Of a stretch of DNA of 40,651 bases, positions 23,963 through 31,796 are shown piece after piece. The position numbers and the translations under genes are program-made. The stretch is from contig NZ_WTFT01000047.1 of the NCBI RefSeq assembly GCF_009861505.1, forward strand, positions 27,933 through 68,583, written 5' to 3'. Under the pieces are notes generated by a model. The model saw only the letters and a list, made by a program, of their open reading frames with translations. It searched no databases and had not been told where the DNA came from. This DNA is from Pseudomonas izuensis (lineage in GTDB: Bacteria > Pseudomonadota > Gammaproteobacteria > Pseudomonadales > Pseudomonadaceae). The first letter of the stretch is position 1. Every line of letters begins with the position of its first letter.

Positions 23963-25435
23963 ATGTACTTGCCTAAACAGAACGACTTTTTCACCCTGAT
24001 CGAAGCCATGCCGCTGTGCATCATTCTTCACGATGCCCATAGCAAGGAGATCCTCTGGGCCAACGCCGCCGCGCTGTCGGCACTGGGGTTTACCCTCGAA
24101 GAACTGACGCCGCTCAAAGCCCCGGACATGACCCGCGATGCGCCGAAATACCGGCGTTCGGTGGGTTTGCGCTGGCTGGAAGGCGCCGCGCGCACGGGCC
24201 AGCGTGCCATCGAGTGGTGCTACCGCTCCAAGCAAGGGGTGGAAATTCTTTCTGAGGCGGTCGCGACGCTGGTGCACCTGGAAGGTCGCGATGTGTTGAT
24301 GGTGCAGTTCCGCGACATCTCCAGGGAGGACAAGGTCAAGCGCGACCTCAAGCGCTTCGAAAGCCGGCTCAAGGCGTTCATGCAGGACCTGGCCGAAGGT
24401 GTTGCGGTATTGGGTCCGGAGGGTGAAATACGGTTTATCAGCGACTCCGGCGCGCATCTGCTCAACAGCGATGTGCACAAGCTGATCGGCAAGAATTTTC
24501 TCGGCTGGTGCGACGACGCTTCACACCAGCGCCTGCTTGCGCAACTGTCCAACGAGACGCCCGAGCACCTGCCGTTCAGCGTGCACTACAAAGTGCAGCG
24601 GCGTGATGGCGAGTGGCGCTGGCATGACGCCACGTGCCGATTCATCGAAATCGAAGATGACCTGATTGGCCACTTGTTACTGTTTCGCGACGTCACCGAG
24701 CAGGTGCAAGCCGAAGAGGCACGGCGGGTCAGCGAACAAAAAATCGAATACCTGGCGCGCTACAACGCCATGGGCGAAATGGCCGTGGCCATTGCTCACG
24801 AACTCAGTCAGCCGTTGGCCGCTACCCGCAATTTCATCGAAGGCGCGTTGATTCGCCTGGGTAACGCGGCCGATTCCGATCAAGGCGTCGCCTGGGGCTT
24901 GCAGAACGCGGTCCGACAGATCGAGCACGCCTCGGTGATCATCAAGAGCGTGCGCGATTACGTGGTCAAGCTGGAGCAGAGCGAAGAGCTGATCGACCTC
25001 AATGAATTGCTGCGCGAAACCCGATATTTCATCAGCCTGCGGGCCGATCCGAGCCTGATACGGGTCGAAATCGTTGCGTCACCCGAGCCGCTGCGGGTGA
25101 GCTGTGAGAAGGTGTTGATCGGCCAGGTGATCCTCAACCTGGCCTTCAATGCGATCGAAGAAATGGCTGACCTGCCCCTCGAACGCCGCGTGCTGCGCAT
25201 CCAGGCCAGCGCTGAAAACGGCGTGGCGCTGGTGCGTATCGAGGATCGTGGGCGTGGGATCCAGGCCGAAGCGCAGGAGAAACTGTTCGATGGTTTCTTC
25301 TCGTCCAAGGTCAGCGGCAATGGCATTGGCCTGGCGTTGTGCAAGAACATCATTGGCCGGCATCGGGGCGATATCTGGGCGCAGAACCTGGAGCCGTGTG
25401 GTGCCGTTTTCAGCTTCTCCCTTCCCCTCGCCTGA
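23963..25435 (+). CDS. Soluble PAS-domain sensor histidine kinase
   Basis: This 490-residue protein has no transmembrane segment. Two PAS-like domains (about 10-125 and 130-255) are followed by a short coiled coil (EEARRVSEQKIEYLARYNAMGE), the HisKA box with H279 (IAHELSQPLAATRNF), and an HATPase domain with N box NLAFNAIEEM, G1 DRGRGI and G2 GNGIGLALCKNI. It senses a cytoplasmic signal, likely an indole/aromatic metabolite or redox state, and should phosphorylate a LuxR-type regulator such as that at 14847. The start ATG has only a modest AAGGG site. It lies divergent from iacA and upstream of the amine dehydrogenase operon. Confidence 0.9.
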   Translation: MYLPKQNDFFTLIEAMPLCIILHDAHSKEILWANAAALSALGFTLEELTPLKAPDMTRDAPKYRRSVGLRWLEGAARTGQRAIEWCYRSKQGVEILSEAVATLVHLEGRDVLMVQFRDISREDKVKRDLKRFESRLKAFMQDLAEGVAVLGPEGEIRFISDSGAHLLNSDVHKLIGKNFLGWCDDASHQRLLAQLSNETPEHLPFSVHYKVQRRDGEWRWHDATCRFIEIEDDLIGHLLLFRDVTEQVQAEEARRVSEQKIEYLARYNAMGEMAVAIAHELSQPLAATRNFIEGALIRLGNAADSDQGVAWGLQNAVRQIEHASVIIKSVRDYVVKLEQSEELIDLNELLRETRYFISLRADPSLIRVEIVASPEPLRVSCEKVLIGQVILNLAFNAIEEMADLPLERRVLRIQASAENGVALVRIEDRGRGIQAEAQEKLFDGFFSSKVSGNGIGLALCKNIIGRHRGDIWAQNLEPCGAVFSFSLPLA

Positions 25436-25443
25436 CACTCCCC

Positions 25444-25534
25444 CTGTAGGAGCCGGCTTGCTGGCGAAGGCGGATTATCAGGCGCTGCATTATTGACTGG
25501 ACAGCCGTCTTCGCCAGCAAGCCGGCTCCTACAA
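25444..25534. repeat. REP doublet
   Basis: CTGTAGGAGCCGGCTTGCTGGCGAAGGC and GTCTTCGCCAGCAAGCCGGCTCCTACA lie between the kinase and the amine dehydrogenase operon. Confidence 0.85.
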
Positions 25535-25748
25535 GGTTCGCGTACTCACTTCAATCAGGTCGCCTTCACGGGCAGCCTCGCGCCTGCAAATCAGGGTTGT
25601 GGCAGTGATTTCCTGACACTGGCACAGATACACAAACACTTGGCAGGCAGGGCAATTCCCGAGTTGGACGGGCGAGGCACTATTCACTGGTCAGAATCTG
25701 CCCACTCACCCGCGATCCGCGTTACCAACAATTCAGGAAGTTCCCCTT
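25535..25748 (+). other. Leader of the amine dehydrogenase operon
   Basis: About 210 bp with no gene. Several GGCA strings (25619, 25640, 25648) recall a sigma54 -24 element, but none has a GC at the required distance, so no sigma54 promoter is called. Confidence 0.3.
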
Positions 25749-26897
25749 ATGCGAACAAACAGGATCTCCGTACAGTCAGTGCTAGGCCTGAGCCTGCTTG
25801 TACTCGGCTTGAACAGTGCCCGTGCGGACCTGCCCGCCGACACTATCGGCCAGACTACCTTGGCATTCCCCGCTGAACCGCATCGGACATTCGTCGTCGA
25901 TGTCGAGTTCGACAGTTTCGTCGCCGGTCGCATCACCGTGGTCGACCCTGACCAGAAACGCGTTCTGGGCATGGTGCCGACCGGCTTTGCCGCGCCTTCG
26001 GCCCTGAGCCATGACAAAAAGACCATCTACGCCGCCGACATCTGGTATTCCCGTGGCACCCGCGGCACTCGCACCGATGTGCTGACCGCCTGGGACAGCT
26101 CGACCCTGTCGCCGGCCTGGGAAGTGCTGATTCCGAACAAGCGCGCCGAGTCGCTGACCCAGCGCTACGGCCTGAAGACCAGCGGGGATGACCGTTTTGT
26201 CTACGTCTACAACTTCACCCCGTCCACTTCGGTGACTGTGGTCGATACCCAGTCCAAAGCCGTTGCCACGGAAATCGCGATTCCCGGTTGCGTGCTCAAC
26301 TACCCGATCGGCAAGCGCAAGTTCGCCTCGCTGTGCGGCGACGGCAGCCTGCAAGTGGTGACCCTTAACGACGAAGGCAAGGAAACCGCGCGCAGCCGCA
26401 CGCCGTTCTTCGACCCGAACGCGGAAAAACTGGTGGAGCGTGCGGTCAACGTCGGCGACACCTACTACTTCACCACCACTACCGGCACCGTGCGCGCCGT
26501 GGATTTCAGCGGCGATGCGCCGAAGATCCTGCCGAGCTGGTCGCTGGTCACCGACGAAGAGAAGAAGGCCGGTTGGGCACCGGGCGGCTGGCAGCTGATG
26601 GCCGTTGCGCCGAAGCTGAACCGCTTGTACGTGCTGATGCATGACGCTCACGAAGCGATGAAGTGGGAAGACCCAAGCACCTTGATCTGGGCCTTCGATC
26701 TGAAGACCGGCAAGAAAATCGCCACCCTGGAAGCCCCGGCCCCGATCTGGAGCATGCAGGCTACCGGCGACGACAAACCATTGCTGCTGGGTGCTGACGT
26801 CGAGGGCGGTTTGCAGATCTTCGATCTCAAGACCAACCAGCACACCGGCGCCATGGCCAAGGTCGCGAAAACCGCGACTCAAGTCATGAGCTACTAA
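25749..26897 (+). CDS. aauB: Aromatic amine dehydrogenase heavy (beta-propeller) subunit
   Basis: This 382-residue periplasmic precursor has a Sec signal peptide (cleavage near NSARA/DLPAD, about residue 26). The mature part is a seven-bladed beta-propeller of the MauB/AauB family with repeating blades (SALSHDKKTIYAADIWYSRG, SGDDRFVYVYNFTP, SVTVVDTQSKAV, IWAFDLKTGKKIATLEAP). YSRGTRGTRTDVL is characteristic. AGGAAG precedes the ATG. The subunit pairs with the TTQ-bearing light chain at 28110 to oxidise primary amines to aldehydes. Aromatic amine dehydrogenase rather than methylamine dehydrogenase is favoured by the neighbouring indole catabolism and light-chain features. Confidence 0.9.
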   Translation: MRTNRISVQSVLGLSLLVLGLNSARADLPADTIGQTTLAFPAEPHRTFVVDVEFDSFVAGRITVVDPDQKRVLGMVPTGFAAPSALSHDKKTIYAADIWYSRGTRGTRTDVLTAWDSSTLSPAWEVLIPNKRAESLTQRYGLKTSGDDRFVYVYNFTPSTSVTVVDTQSKAVATEIAIPGCVLNYPIGKRKFASLCGDGSLQVVTLNDEGKETARSRTPFFDPNAEKLVERAVNVGDTYYFTTTTGTVRAVDFSGDAPKILPSWSLVTDEEKKAGWAPGGWQLMAVAPKLNRLYVLMHDAHEAMKWEDPSTLIWAFDLKTGKKIATLEAPAPIWSMQATGDDKPLLLGADVEGGLQIFDLKTNQHTGAMAKVAKTATQVMSY

Positions 26898-26910
26898 ACG
26901 AGATTCGGCC

Positions 26911-27450
26911 ATGCAATCAGATCCGATCTTCATCATTGCCAGCGCCATCGCCATCGCGGTGCTGCTGGCCAGTGCCGCGACCCACAAGGTCCGGGCACCG
27001 GCTCGCTTTCGCAAACAGCTTGGCGACTATCAGTTGCTGCCCGAAGCGCTGGTGCGCCCGGTCGCACGGCTGATTCCCCTGCTGGAACTGGCCATCGCCT
27101 TCGCCCTGCTGGTGCCGGTCAGCCGGCATTGGGCGGCGTTGAGCGCCGCCAGCCTGTTGGCGCTGTATGGCGCCGCCATCGGCATCAACCTGTGGCGAGG
27201 TCGTCGCGACATCGACTGTGGCTGTGCAGGTCCCGACCAGGCGCAACCGCTGCGCCCGGTCCTGCTGCTGCGCAACAGCACGCTGGTGGCGCTGGCGCTG
27301 GTGGCCAGCGTGGCACCGGCTGCCCGCGACATGAGTGCGTTCGATGCCTTCGTGACCCTGGCCTCCGCCGCCGTCACATTGCTCATTTACGCCGCGGCCG
27401 ATGGCCTGCTGGCGAACTCCCCTCTTCTGCTCAAATTGATTGGTAGGTAA
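26911..27450 (+). CDS. mauE: MauE-like membrane protein for amine dehydrogenase maturation
   Basis: This 179-residue DoxX/MauE-type membrane protein has four or five hydrophobic segments and the DIDCGCAGP motif with two Cys about residue 110. MauE is required with MauD to form the many disulfides of the light chain (established for mau). It is 13 bp after aauB and 5 bp before mauD, clearly one operon. Confidence 0.87.
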   Translation: MQSDPIFIIASAIAIAVLLASAATHKVRAPARFRKQLGDYQLLPEALVRPVARLIPLLELAIAFALLVPVSRHWAALSAASLLALYGAAIGINLWRGRRDIDCGCAGPDQAQPLRPVLLLRNSTLVALALVASVAPAARDMSAFDAFVTLASAAVTLLIYAAADGLLANSPLLLKLIGR

Positions 27451-27455
27451 TCAAA

Positions 27456-28091
27456 ATGGAAGGCTTGATAGTTTCCAATGTTCTGCTCTGGGTATTGCTG
27501 GTGGCCGTGGCGTTCGTCGTCATGGGCCTGGTGCGTCAGATTGGCGTGCTTCATGGTCGCCTCGCCCCGGCCGGCGCACTGATGATGGACAAAGGCGTGG
27601 CTGTCAACGAAGCCGCACCGCAAGTGACCGCTGCCGATCGTAATGGCCGCCCGGTGAACTTCGGCTATGCCGGTGAAAAATCGCAACTGCTGTTCTTCCT
27701 CTCGCCGACCTGCCCGATCTGCAAGTCCTTGCTGCCAGCGATCAAGTCGATCGCCAAGGAACAGGCCAGCACCCTTGACGTGGTGTTCGTCAGCGATGGC
27801 GACATGGACGCCCAGCAAGCGCTGATCCGCGAACACAAACTGGAAGACGCCACCTACGTGGTCGGTCCGGAAGTGGGCATGACCTACCAGATCGGCAAGC
27901 TGCCGTACGCCGCGCTGATCGACAAGTCCGGCACCCTGCGCGCCAAAGGCCTGGTGAACTCCCGCGAGCACCTGGATAGCCTGTTTGAAGTGGAACACCT
28001 CAAGCACGCCACTTTGCAGCAGTACCTCAACGCTCAGCCTCAAGAGCATAACCCTCACAACCATGACCACAGCCACGGCCATAGCCACTGA
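27456..28091 (+). CDS. mauD: MauD-like thioredoxin-fold disulfide protein with His-rich tail
   Basis: This 211-residue protein has an N-terminal membrane anchor (residues 4-24) and a periplasmic thioredoxin-like domain with the CPIC active site (LSPTCPICKSLLP). A cis-Pro region GKLPYAALIDKSG follows. MauD helps form or isomerise the six disulfides of the amine dehydrogenase light chain (established). Unusually the C-terminus ends in a His-rich tail HNPHNHDHSHGHSH, which could bind metal. It lies between mauE and the light-chain gene. Confidence 0.9.
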   Translation: MEGLIVSNVLLWVLLVAVAFVVMGLVRQIGVLHGRLAPAGALMMDKGVAVNEAAPQVTAADRNGRPVNFGYAGEKSQLLFFLSPTCPICKSLLPAIKSIAKEQASTLDVVFVSDGDMDAQQALIREHKLEDATYVVGPEVGMTYQIGKLPYAALIDKSGTLRAKGLVNSREHLDSLFEVEHLKHATLQQYLNAQPQEHNPHNHDHSHGHSH

Positions 28092-28109
28092 TAAGGCAGG
28101 GAGACCTAC

Positions 28110-28631
28110 ATGAAACTGCTGGATCTGTTGTTCGAGCGCTCCTCGCGCCGTGTTGCCGACACGACTTCGCGCCGCAAACTGCTGGCACGCATGGGCTCGT
28201 TGATCGTTGCCGGTGCCGCTCTTCCCGTGCTGCTGCCGCTGGACCGTACCAGCAAGGCGCTGGCCGCCACTGACCCGAAAGCCGGCGACCCAGGCGATCC
28301 GAACAGCTGCGACTACTGGCGCTACTGCTCCATCGACGGCTTTCTGTGCAGCTGCTGCGGCGGTTCGGTGACCTCCTGCCCACCGGGCACCGAGGCCTCG
28401 CAAGTGACCTGGATCGGCACCTGCCGCAACCCGGCCGACGGCAAGGACTACATCATTTCGTACAACGACTGCTGCGGTAAACAAAGCTGCGCCCAGTGCG
28501 CCTGCACCCGTAACGACAGTGAAGAACCGGCCTACCGCCCGTTCAACAACAACGATGTGAACTGGTGCCTGGCCGCCAAATCGCACATCTACCACTGCAC
28601 CGTTTCGATCATTCGTGGTGTGGCGGTTTAA
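28110..28631 (+). CDS. aauA: Aromatic amine dehydrogenase light chain (TTQ subunit)
   Basis: This 173-residue precursor has a twin-arginine signal (SRRKLLARMGSLIVAGAA), as expected for a subunit exported folded. The mature domain has about 14 Cys in the methylamine/aromatic amine dehydrogenase pattern (CDYWRYC, CSCCGG, CCGKQSCAQCAC). The tryptophans that make tryptophan tryptophylquinone are W101 (VTWIGTC) and W152 (VNWCLAA), 51 residues apart, exactly the spacing of W57/W108 in methylamine dehydrogenase and W109/W160 in the Alcaligenes enzyme. D120 sits 19 residues after W101, as does catalytic D128 there. It should be catalytically competent. GCAGGGAGACCTAC is a good ribosome site. Confidence 0.94.
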   Translation: MKLLDLLFERSSRRVADTTSRRKLLARMGSLIVAGAALPVLLPLDRTSKALAATDPKAGDPGDPNSCDYWRYCSIDGFLCSCCGGSVTSCPPGTEASQVTWIGTCRNPADGKDYIISYNDCCGKQSCAQCACTRNDSEEPAYRPFNNNDVNWCLAAKSHIYHCTVSIIRGVAV

Positions 28632-28672
28632 CGCGCATTACCGCCGGTTGCCCACGCAATCGGTGGTTTTCC

Positions 28673-28776
28673 CTGTAGGAGCGAGCCCTGCTCGCGATGG
28701 ACGTCAACGATAACGCTGGCAGCCTGGCACCCCGCGGTGTCCTGTCGTCCATCGCGAGCAGGGCTCGCTCCTACAG
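28673..28776. repeat. REP doublet (BIME-like)
   Basis: Arms CTGTAGGAGCGAGCCCTGCTCGCGATGGACG and its inverse flank a GATAACGC core. It sits between aauA and the cytochrome gene within the operon. Confidence 0.88.
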
Positions 28777-28807
28777 GTTTTACGTCACAACAATAAGAGG
28801 GGTTGTC

Positions 28808-29329
28808 ATGCGTCATTTGCTAATCCTCGGCCTGGCCTGCCTTCTCATCACCCCGCAGGTGTATGCCCGGGCCATCCCCAACCCGAACCAGCACCACGCA
28901 CCGGGAAACGAATCGCCGCAAACACCCATCGCCCAGGCCAATTACAGCGTGGGGGTGAATTACCAGTTGCAATGCGCCGGCTGTCATTTGGGTGACGGCA
29001 CGGGTTCGGCCGCCAATGACACGCCGCGGATGAAGGGCTTTGTCGGCAACTTCCTGAAAGTCCCCGGCGGTCGCGAATTCCTCGTGCGCGTGCCGGGCAT
29101 GTCGCAATCGGCGCTGAACAACGCTCAGCTGGCGGACTTGCTCAACTGGCTGATGCGCGAAGACGGCATGGCGGGTGCGAGCATGCCCGAGCATTACCAG
29201 CCTTACACCGCCGAAGAAATCACGGCATTGCGTGCCACCACCATGCTCAACCTGCCCGGCACCCGCGCCGGGTTGATCAAGGAAATGCGTGCGCAAGGCA
29301 TCGCCATCGACGACGGCATGAACTACTGA
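28808..29329 (+). CDS. Periplasmic monohaem cytochrome c of the amine dehydrogenase cluster
   Basis: This 173-residue protein starts MRHLLILGLA behind AAGAGGGGTTGTC; an upstream in-frame start lies in the REP and is rejected. A signal peptide ends near VYARA. A single CAGCH haem site is at about residues 56-60 (LQCAGCHLGDGTG). Met in RVPGMSQS is a possible second ligand. Cytochrome-like proteins are found downstream of amine dehydrogenase genes elsewhere. It may accept electrons from TTQ or help maturation, which is inference. It has only one CxxCH, so it is not MauG (two haems). Its last codons overlap the convergent mug gene by 7 bp. Confidence 0.82.
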   Translation: MRHLLILGLACLLITPQVYARAIPNPNQHHAPGNESPQTPIAQANYSVGVNYQLQCAGCHLGDGTGSAANDTPRMKGFVGNFLKVPGGREFLVRVPGMSQSALNNAQLADLLNWLMREDGMAGASMPEHYQPYTAEEITALRATTMLNLPGTRAGLIKEMRAQGIAIDDGMNY

Positions 29330-29832
29330 GCGGCCGTCAGCCTGAGTTGGCGATACGCGTGCACCAGTTGTTCAAGGCTGAAGGCGCGATTTCGTCCGCT
29401 CGGGTTGGGCAGGACCCATACGGCGGCATTGCCGAAGGTTTTTTCCTGTAGCCCCCACGCCACTTCTCGCTGCCCCGAGAGCGCCGAGTACGCCGCCTTG
29501 CCGAGAAACGCCACGCAGCGTGGCGCATAACGGGCGATCTTGCGTTCGAAATCCCCCGCCGCCGCGATGAATTCATGCTGTGATAGCTGATCGGCCCGCG
29601 CCGTCGGTCGCTCGACCACGGCGGTCAAGCCACAGTGATATTGCAGAATCGTCCGGTCATTTTCCGGACACAGCTCGATGGGCGTAAAGCCGGCCAGATG
29701 CAAGGTGCGCCAGAAGCGATTGCCGCGCCCGGCAAAATGGTGACCCTGGGCGGCGGCCATCACCCCCGGATTGATGCCACAAAAAATCACCGCCAGCCGT
29801 TCGGCCAGAATGTCTTCGAGTCCTTCGCTCAC
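29323..29832 (-). CDS. mug: G/U mismatch-specific DNA glycosylase (Mug)
   Basis: This 169-residue protein is a uracil-DNA-glycosylase-superfamily member of the Mug/TDG type. Motif 1 is IFCGINPGVMAA (GINPG) and motif 2 NPSGRN lies near residue 143, with HHFAGRGNRFWRTLH between. It removes uracil or ethenocytosine opposite G. The start is a GTG, 8 bp after the stop of the tetR gene, with GAGG upstream, suggesting a tetR-mug unit. It converges with the cytochrome gene and overlaps it by 7 bp. Confidence 0.88.
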   Translation of the reverse strand: MSEGLEDILAERLAVIFCGINPGVMAAAQGHHFAGRGNRFWRTLHLAGFTPIELCPENDRTILQYHCGLTAVVERPTARADQLSQHEFIAAAGDFERKIARYAPRCVAFLGKAAYSALSGQREVAWGLQEKTFGNAAVWVLPNPSGRNRAFSLEQLVHAYRQLRLTAAQ

Positions 29833-29839
29833 ATCGACC

Positions 29840-30466
29840 TCAGCCGCCGCAGATCACGTTGACGGCATTGCGCGCGAGCTCGCTCAGTTCTTCACGCGGT
29901 TTGCCTGCCCGTGCACGGATCGAAATGCTGTGCAGCAGCGATGAGGCGAGTACAGCCAGCGCCGCCACATCGGCATCGCCTTTCAACTCACCGGATTCGC
30001 TGGCTGTTCGCAGGCGCACTTCCAGATCGGCGTCGAGCCGGCTGAGCCGGTCTGACAGCACCTCGCGTATCTCAGGGTCTTCGACCGCCTCGGTGGTCGC
30101 CGTGCCGATGGCGAAGCAGCCACGCGGCTGGCCTTCGCCAGAGAAGTAGATCGACAACTGCCCCTCATACAAACGTATCAATGCTTCGCGCAATGGCAGG
30201 TCGTTATCCATCAGCGCGGCCTGCATATCAGCGGCGGCGATCTCCCAGTACTGCTCGAGCGCCTTGATGTACAGCGCATGTTTGTCGCCGAAAGCGGCGT
30301 AGAGGCTGGGGCGATTCATGCCCGCAGCGGTGGCGATGCTGTCCAGGGACGCGCCGGAATAGCCGGTGCTCCAGAACACATCGAGCGCTTGCAGCAGCGC
30401 GGTTTGCGGGTCGTAGGCGCGGGGCCGTCCGCGGCCTTTGCCCTCTGTAGCTTTATTTTGTGCCAT
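29840..30466 (-). CDS. TetR-family repressor of the divergent efflux operon
   Basis: This 208-residue protein has an N-terminal TetR HTH (GRPRAYDPQTALLQALDVFWSTG then ASLDSIATAAGMNRPSLYAAFGDKHAL). The C-terminal ligand domain has GQPRGCFAIGTATTEAVEDP. I chose the ATG at 30466; a TTG at 30475 is also possible. It lies divergent from the EmrAB-like efflux operon and probably represses it. A dyad ATTTTGT-n10-ACAAAAT covers its own start (30455-30478), and a longer dyad lies at 30524-30552. Confidence 0.88.
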   Translation of the reverse strand: MAQNKATEGKGRGRPRAYDPQTALLQALDVFWSTGYSGASLDSIATAAGMNRPSLYAAFGDKHALYIKALEQYWEIAAADMQAALMDNDLPLREALIRLYEGQLSIYFSGEGQPRGCFAIGTATTEAVEDPEIREVLSDRLSRLDADLEVRLRTASESGELKGDADVAALAVLASSLLHSISIRARAGKPREELSELARNAVNVICGG

Positions 30467-30523
30467 GTCGTACAAAATCCTTGTGGAAGGGTGGGTACGG
30501 GGATATTCTTACACCATCGCACA

Positions 30524-30552
30524 AAATTAAGGAACCAGAAGTTCCTGAATTT
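30524..30552. promoter_or_regulatory. Inverted-repeat operator candidate in the tetR/efflux gap
   Basis: AAATT-a-AGGAAC-cagaa-GTTCCT-g-AATTT forms 12-bp arms with one mismatch around a 5-bp centre, about 130 bp upstream of the HlyD-like gene. It is the size of a TetR dimer site. A second dyad ATTTTGT-n10-ACAAAAT at 30455-30478 overlaps the tetR start and could mediate autoregulation. Confidence 0.5.
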
Positions 30553-30678
30553 CACGTTTGTTGAAGCGAAGCTCGAACCGGGTATTGCGGCGACGAAACA
30601 CGCGAGGCGGAGCAACCCTCCTCACCGCGCACGGGTTTGCTTTCTCACAGCAATTATTCGTTTTGAGGTGTATTCGTC

Positions 30679-31794
30679 ATGACCAAACAGTTCGACATCC
30701 CGGCATCGCAGACTTTCGAGCAGCCCGAGCGGATCAAGAAGCCGTTCAAGGAAAAACTGCGCCCATGGCTGGTGTTCGGCGTGCCTGCCCTCGCCGCCAT
30801 TATCGGCTACACCAAATACGTGGCGGGCGAACCCTTCGTCACCACCGACAACGCCTACGCCCGGGTGGCCAAAGCCTCTATCAACGCCAGGATTTCCGGG
30901 CAGGTCGTGGACATTGCGGTCGAGGACAATCAAAAGGTACACAAGGGCGATGTGCTGTTTCGCATCGACCCCAAGCCGTTGCAGATCGCCATTGACCGCG
31001 CCCAGGCCCAGCTCAGCGTCGCGCGGCTGCGCATCGATGGCCTCAAGGCCAGCTACCGCCAGCAACAGGCGGAATTGCAATCGGCCAAAGAGTCCGCCGA
31101 CTTCGATCAAAAGGAATTCGGACGCAAAAAAGCACTGGTGGCGACCGAGTTCGTGTCCCGTGCCATTTACGAGCGCTCGGAAACCGACATGAAGATTTCC
31201 CGGCAGCGCATCGCCTCGATCGAACAACAGATCGCCAGCACCGTAGTGGCCTTGAACGGCAACCCGAACATCGAAGCCGACAGCCACCCGACGGTGCGCG
31301 AGGCCAAGGCGCAGCTGGACGAGGCGCAGTTGTACCTCTCCTACGCCACGGTTTATGCACCGGCCGACGGCATCGTCGCCAAAGTCGACGATTTGCAGGT
31401 GGGCAACTACCTCAATAACGGCGCACCCGCCTTTGCACTGATTTCCGATCACGAAATCTGGGTCGAAGCCAATTTCCGCGAAACCCAGGTCACGCACATG
31501 CGTGCGGGCCAGGAAGCGACCATCAGCATCGACACCTACCCGGATCGCGTGTTCAAGGCCCATATCACCAGCATGAGCCCCGGTGCCGGCTCGGACTTCT
31601 CCCTGCTACCGCCGGAAAACGCCACCGGCAACTGGGTGAAAGTGGTCCAGCGGGTACCTGTGCGTCTCGAACTGGATGACATGGACCCTGCCCTGCCGCT
31701 GTTCTCAGGCACCAGCGCCACGGTCAAGGTCGATACCGGCCACCGCACGCCGTGGTGGAGCCCGCTCAAATCGCTGTTGACCGCAGGTAACTAG
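30679..31794 (+). CDS. HlyD/EmrA-type membrane fusion protein
   Basis: This 371-residue periplasmic adaptor has one N-terminal membrane segment (PWLVFGVPALAAIIGYTKYVA), biotinyl-lipoyl-like halves (INARISGQVVDIAVEDNQKVHKGDVLFRIDPKPL and YATVYAPADGIVAKVDDLQVGNYLNNG), a central coiled-coil hairpin (about 100-190) and a beta-barrel region (WVEANFRETQVTHMRAGQEATI). It links the MFS pump to the outer-membrane channel. GAGGTGTATTCGTC precedes the ATG. Its stop abuts the next gene, so it is translationally coupled. Confidence 0.92.
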   Translation: MTKQFDIPASQTFEQPERIKKPFKEKLRPWLVFGVPALAAIIGYTKYVAGEPFVTTDNAYARVAKASINARISGQVVDIAVEDNQKVHKGDVLFRIDPKPLQIAIDRAQAQLSVARLRIDGLKASYRQQQAELQSAKESADFDQKEFGRKKALVATEFVSRAIYERSETDMKISRQRIASIEQQIASTVVALNGNPNIEADSHPTVREAKAQLDEAQLYLSYATVYAPADGIVAKVDDLQVGNYLNNGAPAFALISDHEIWVEANFRETQVTHMRAGQEATISIDTYPDRVFKAHITSMSPGAGSDFSLLPPENATGNWVKVVQRVPVRLELDDMDPALPLFSGTSATVKVDTGHRTPWWSPLKSLLTAGN

Positions 31795-31796
31795 TG

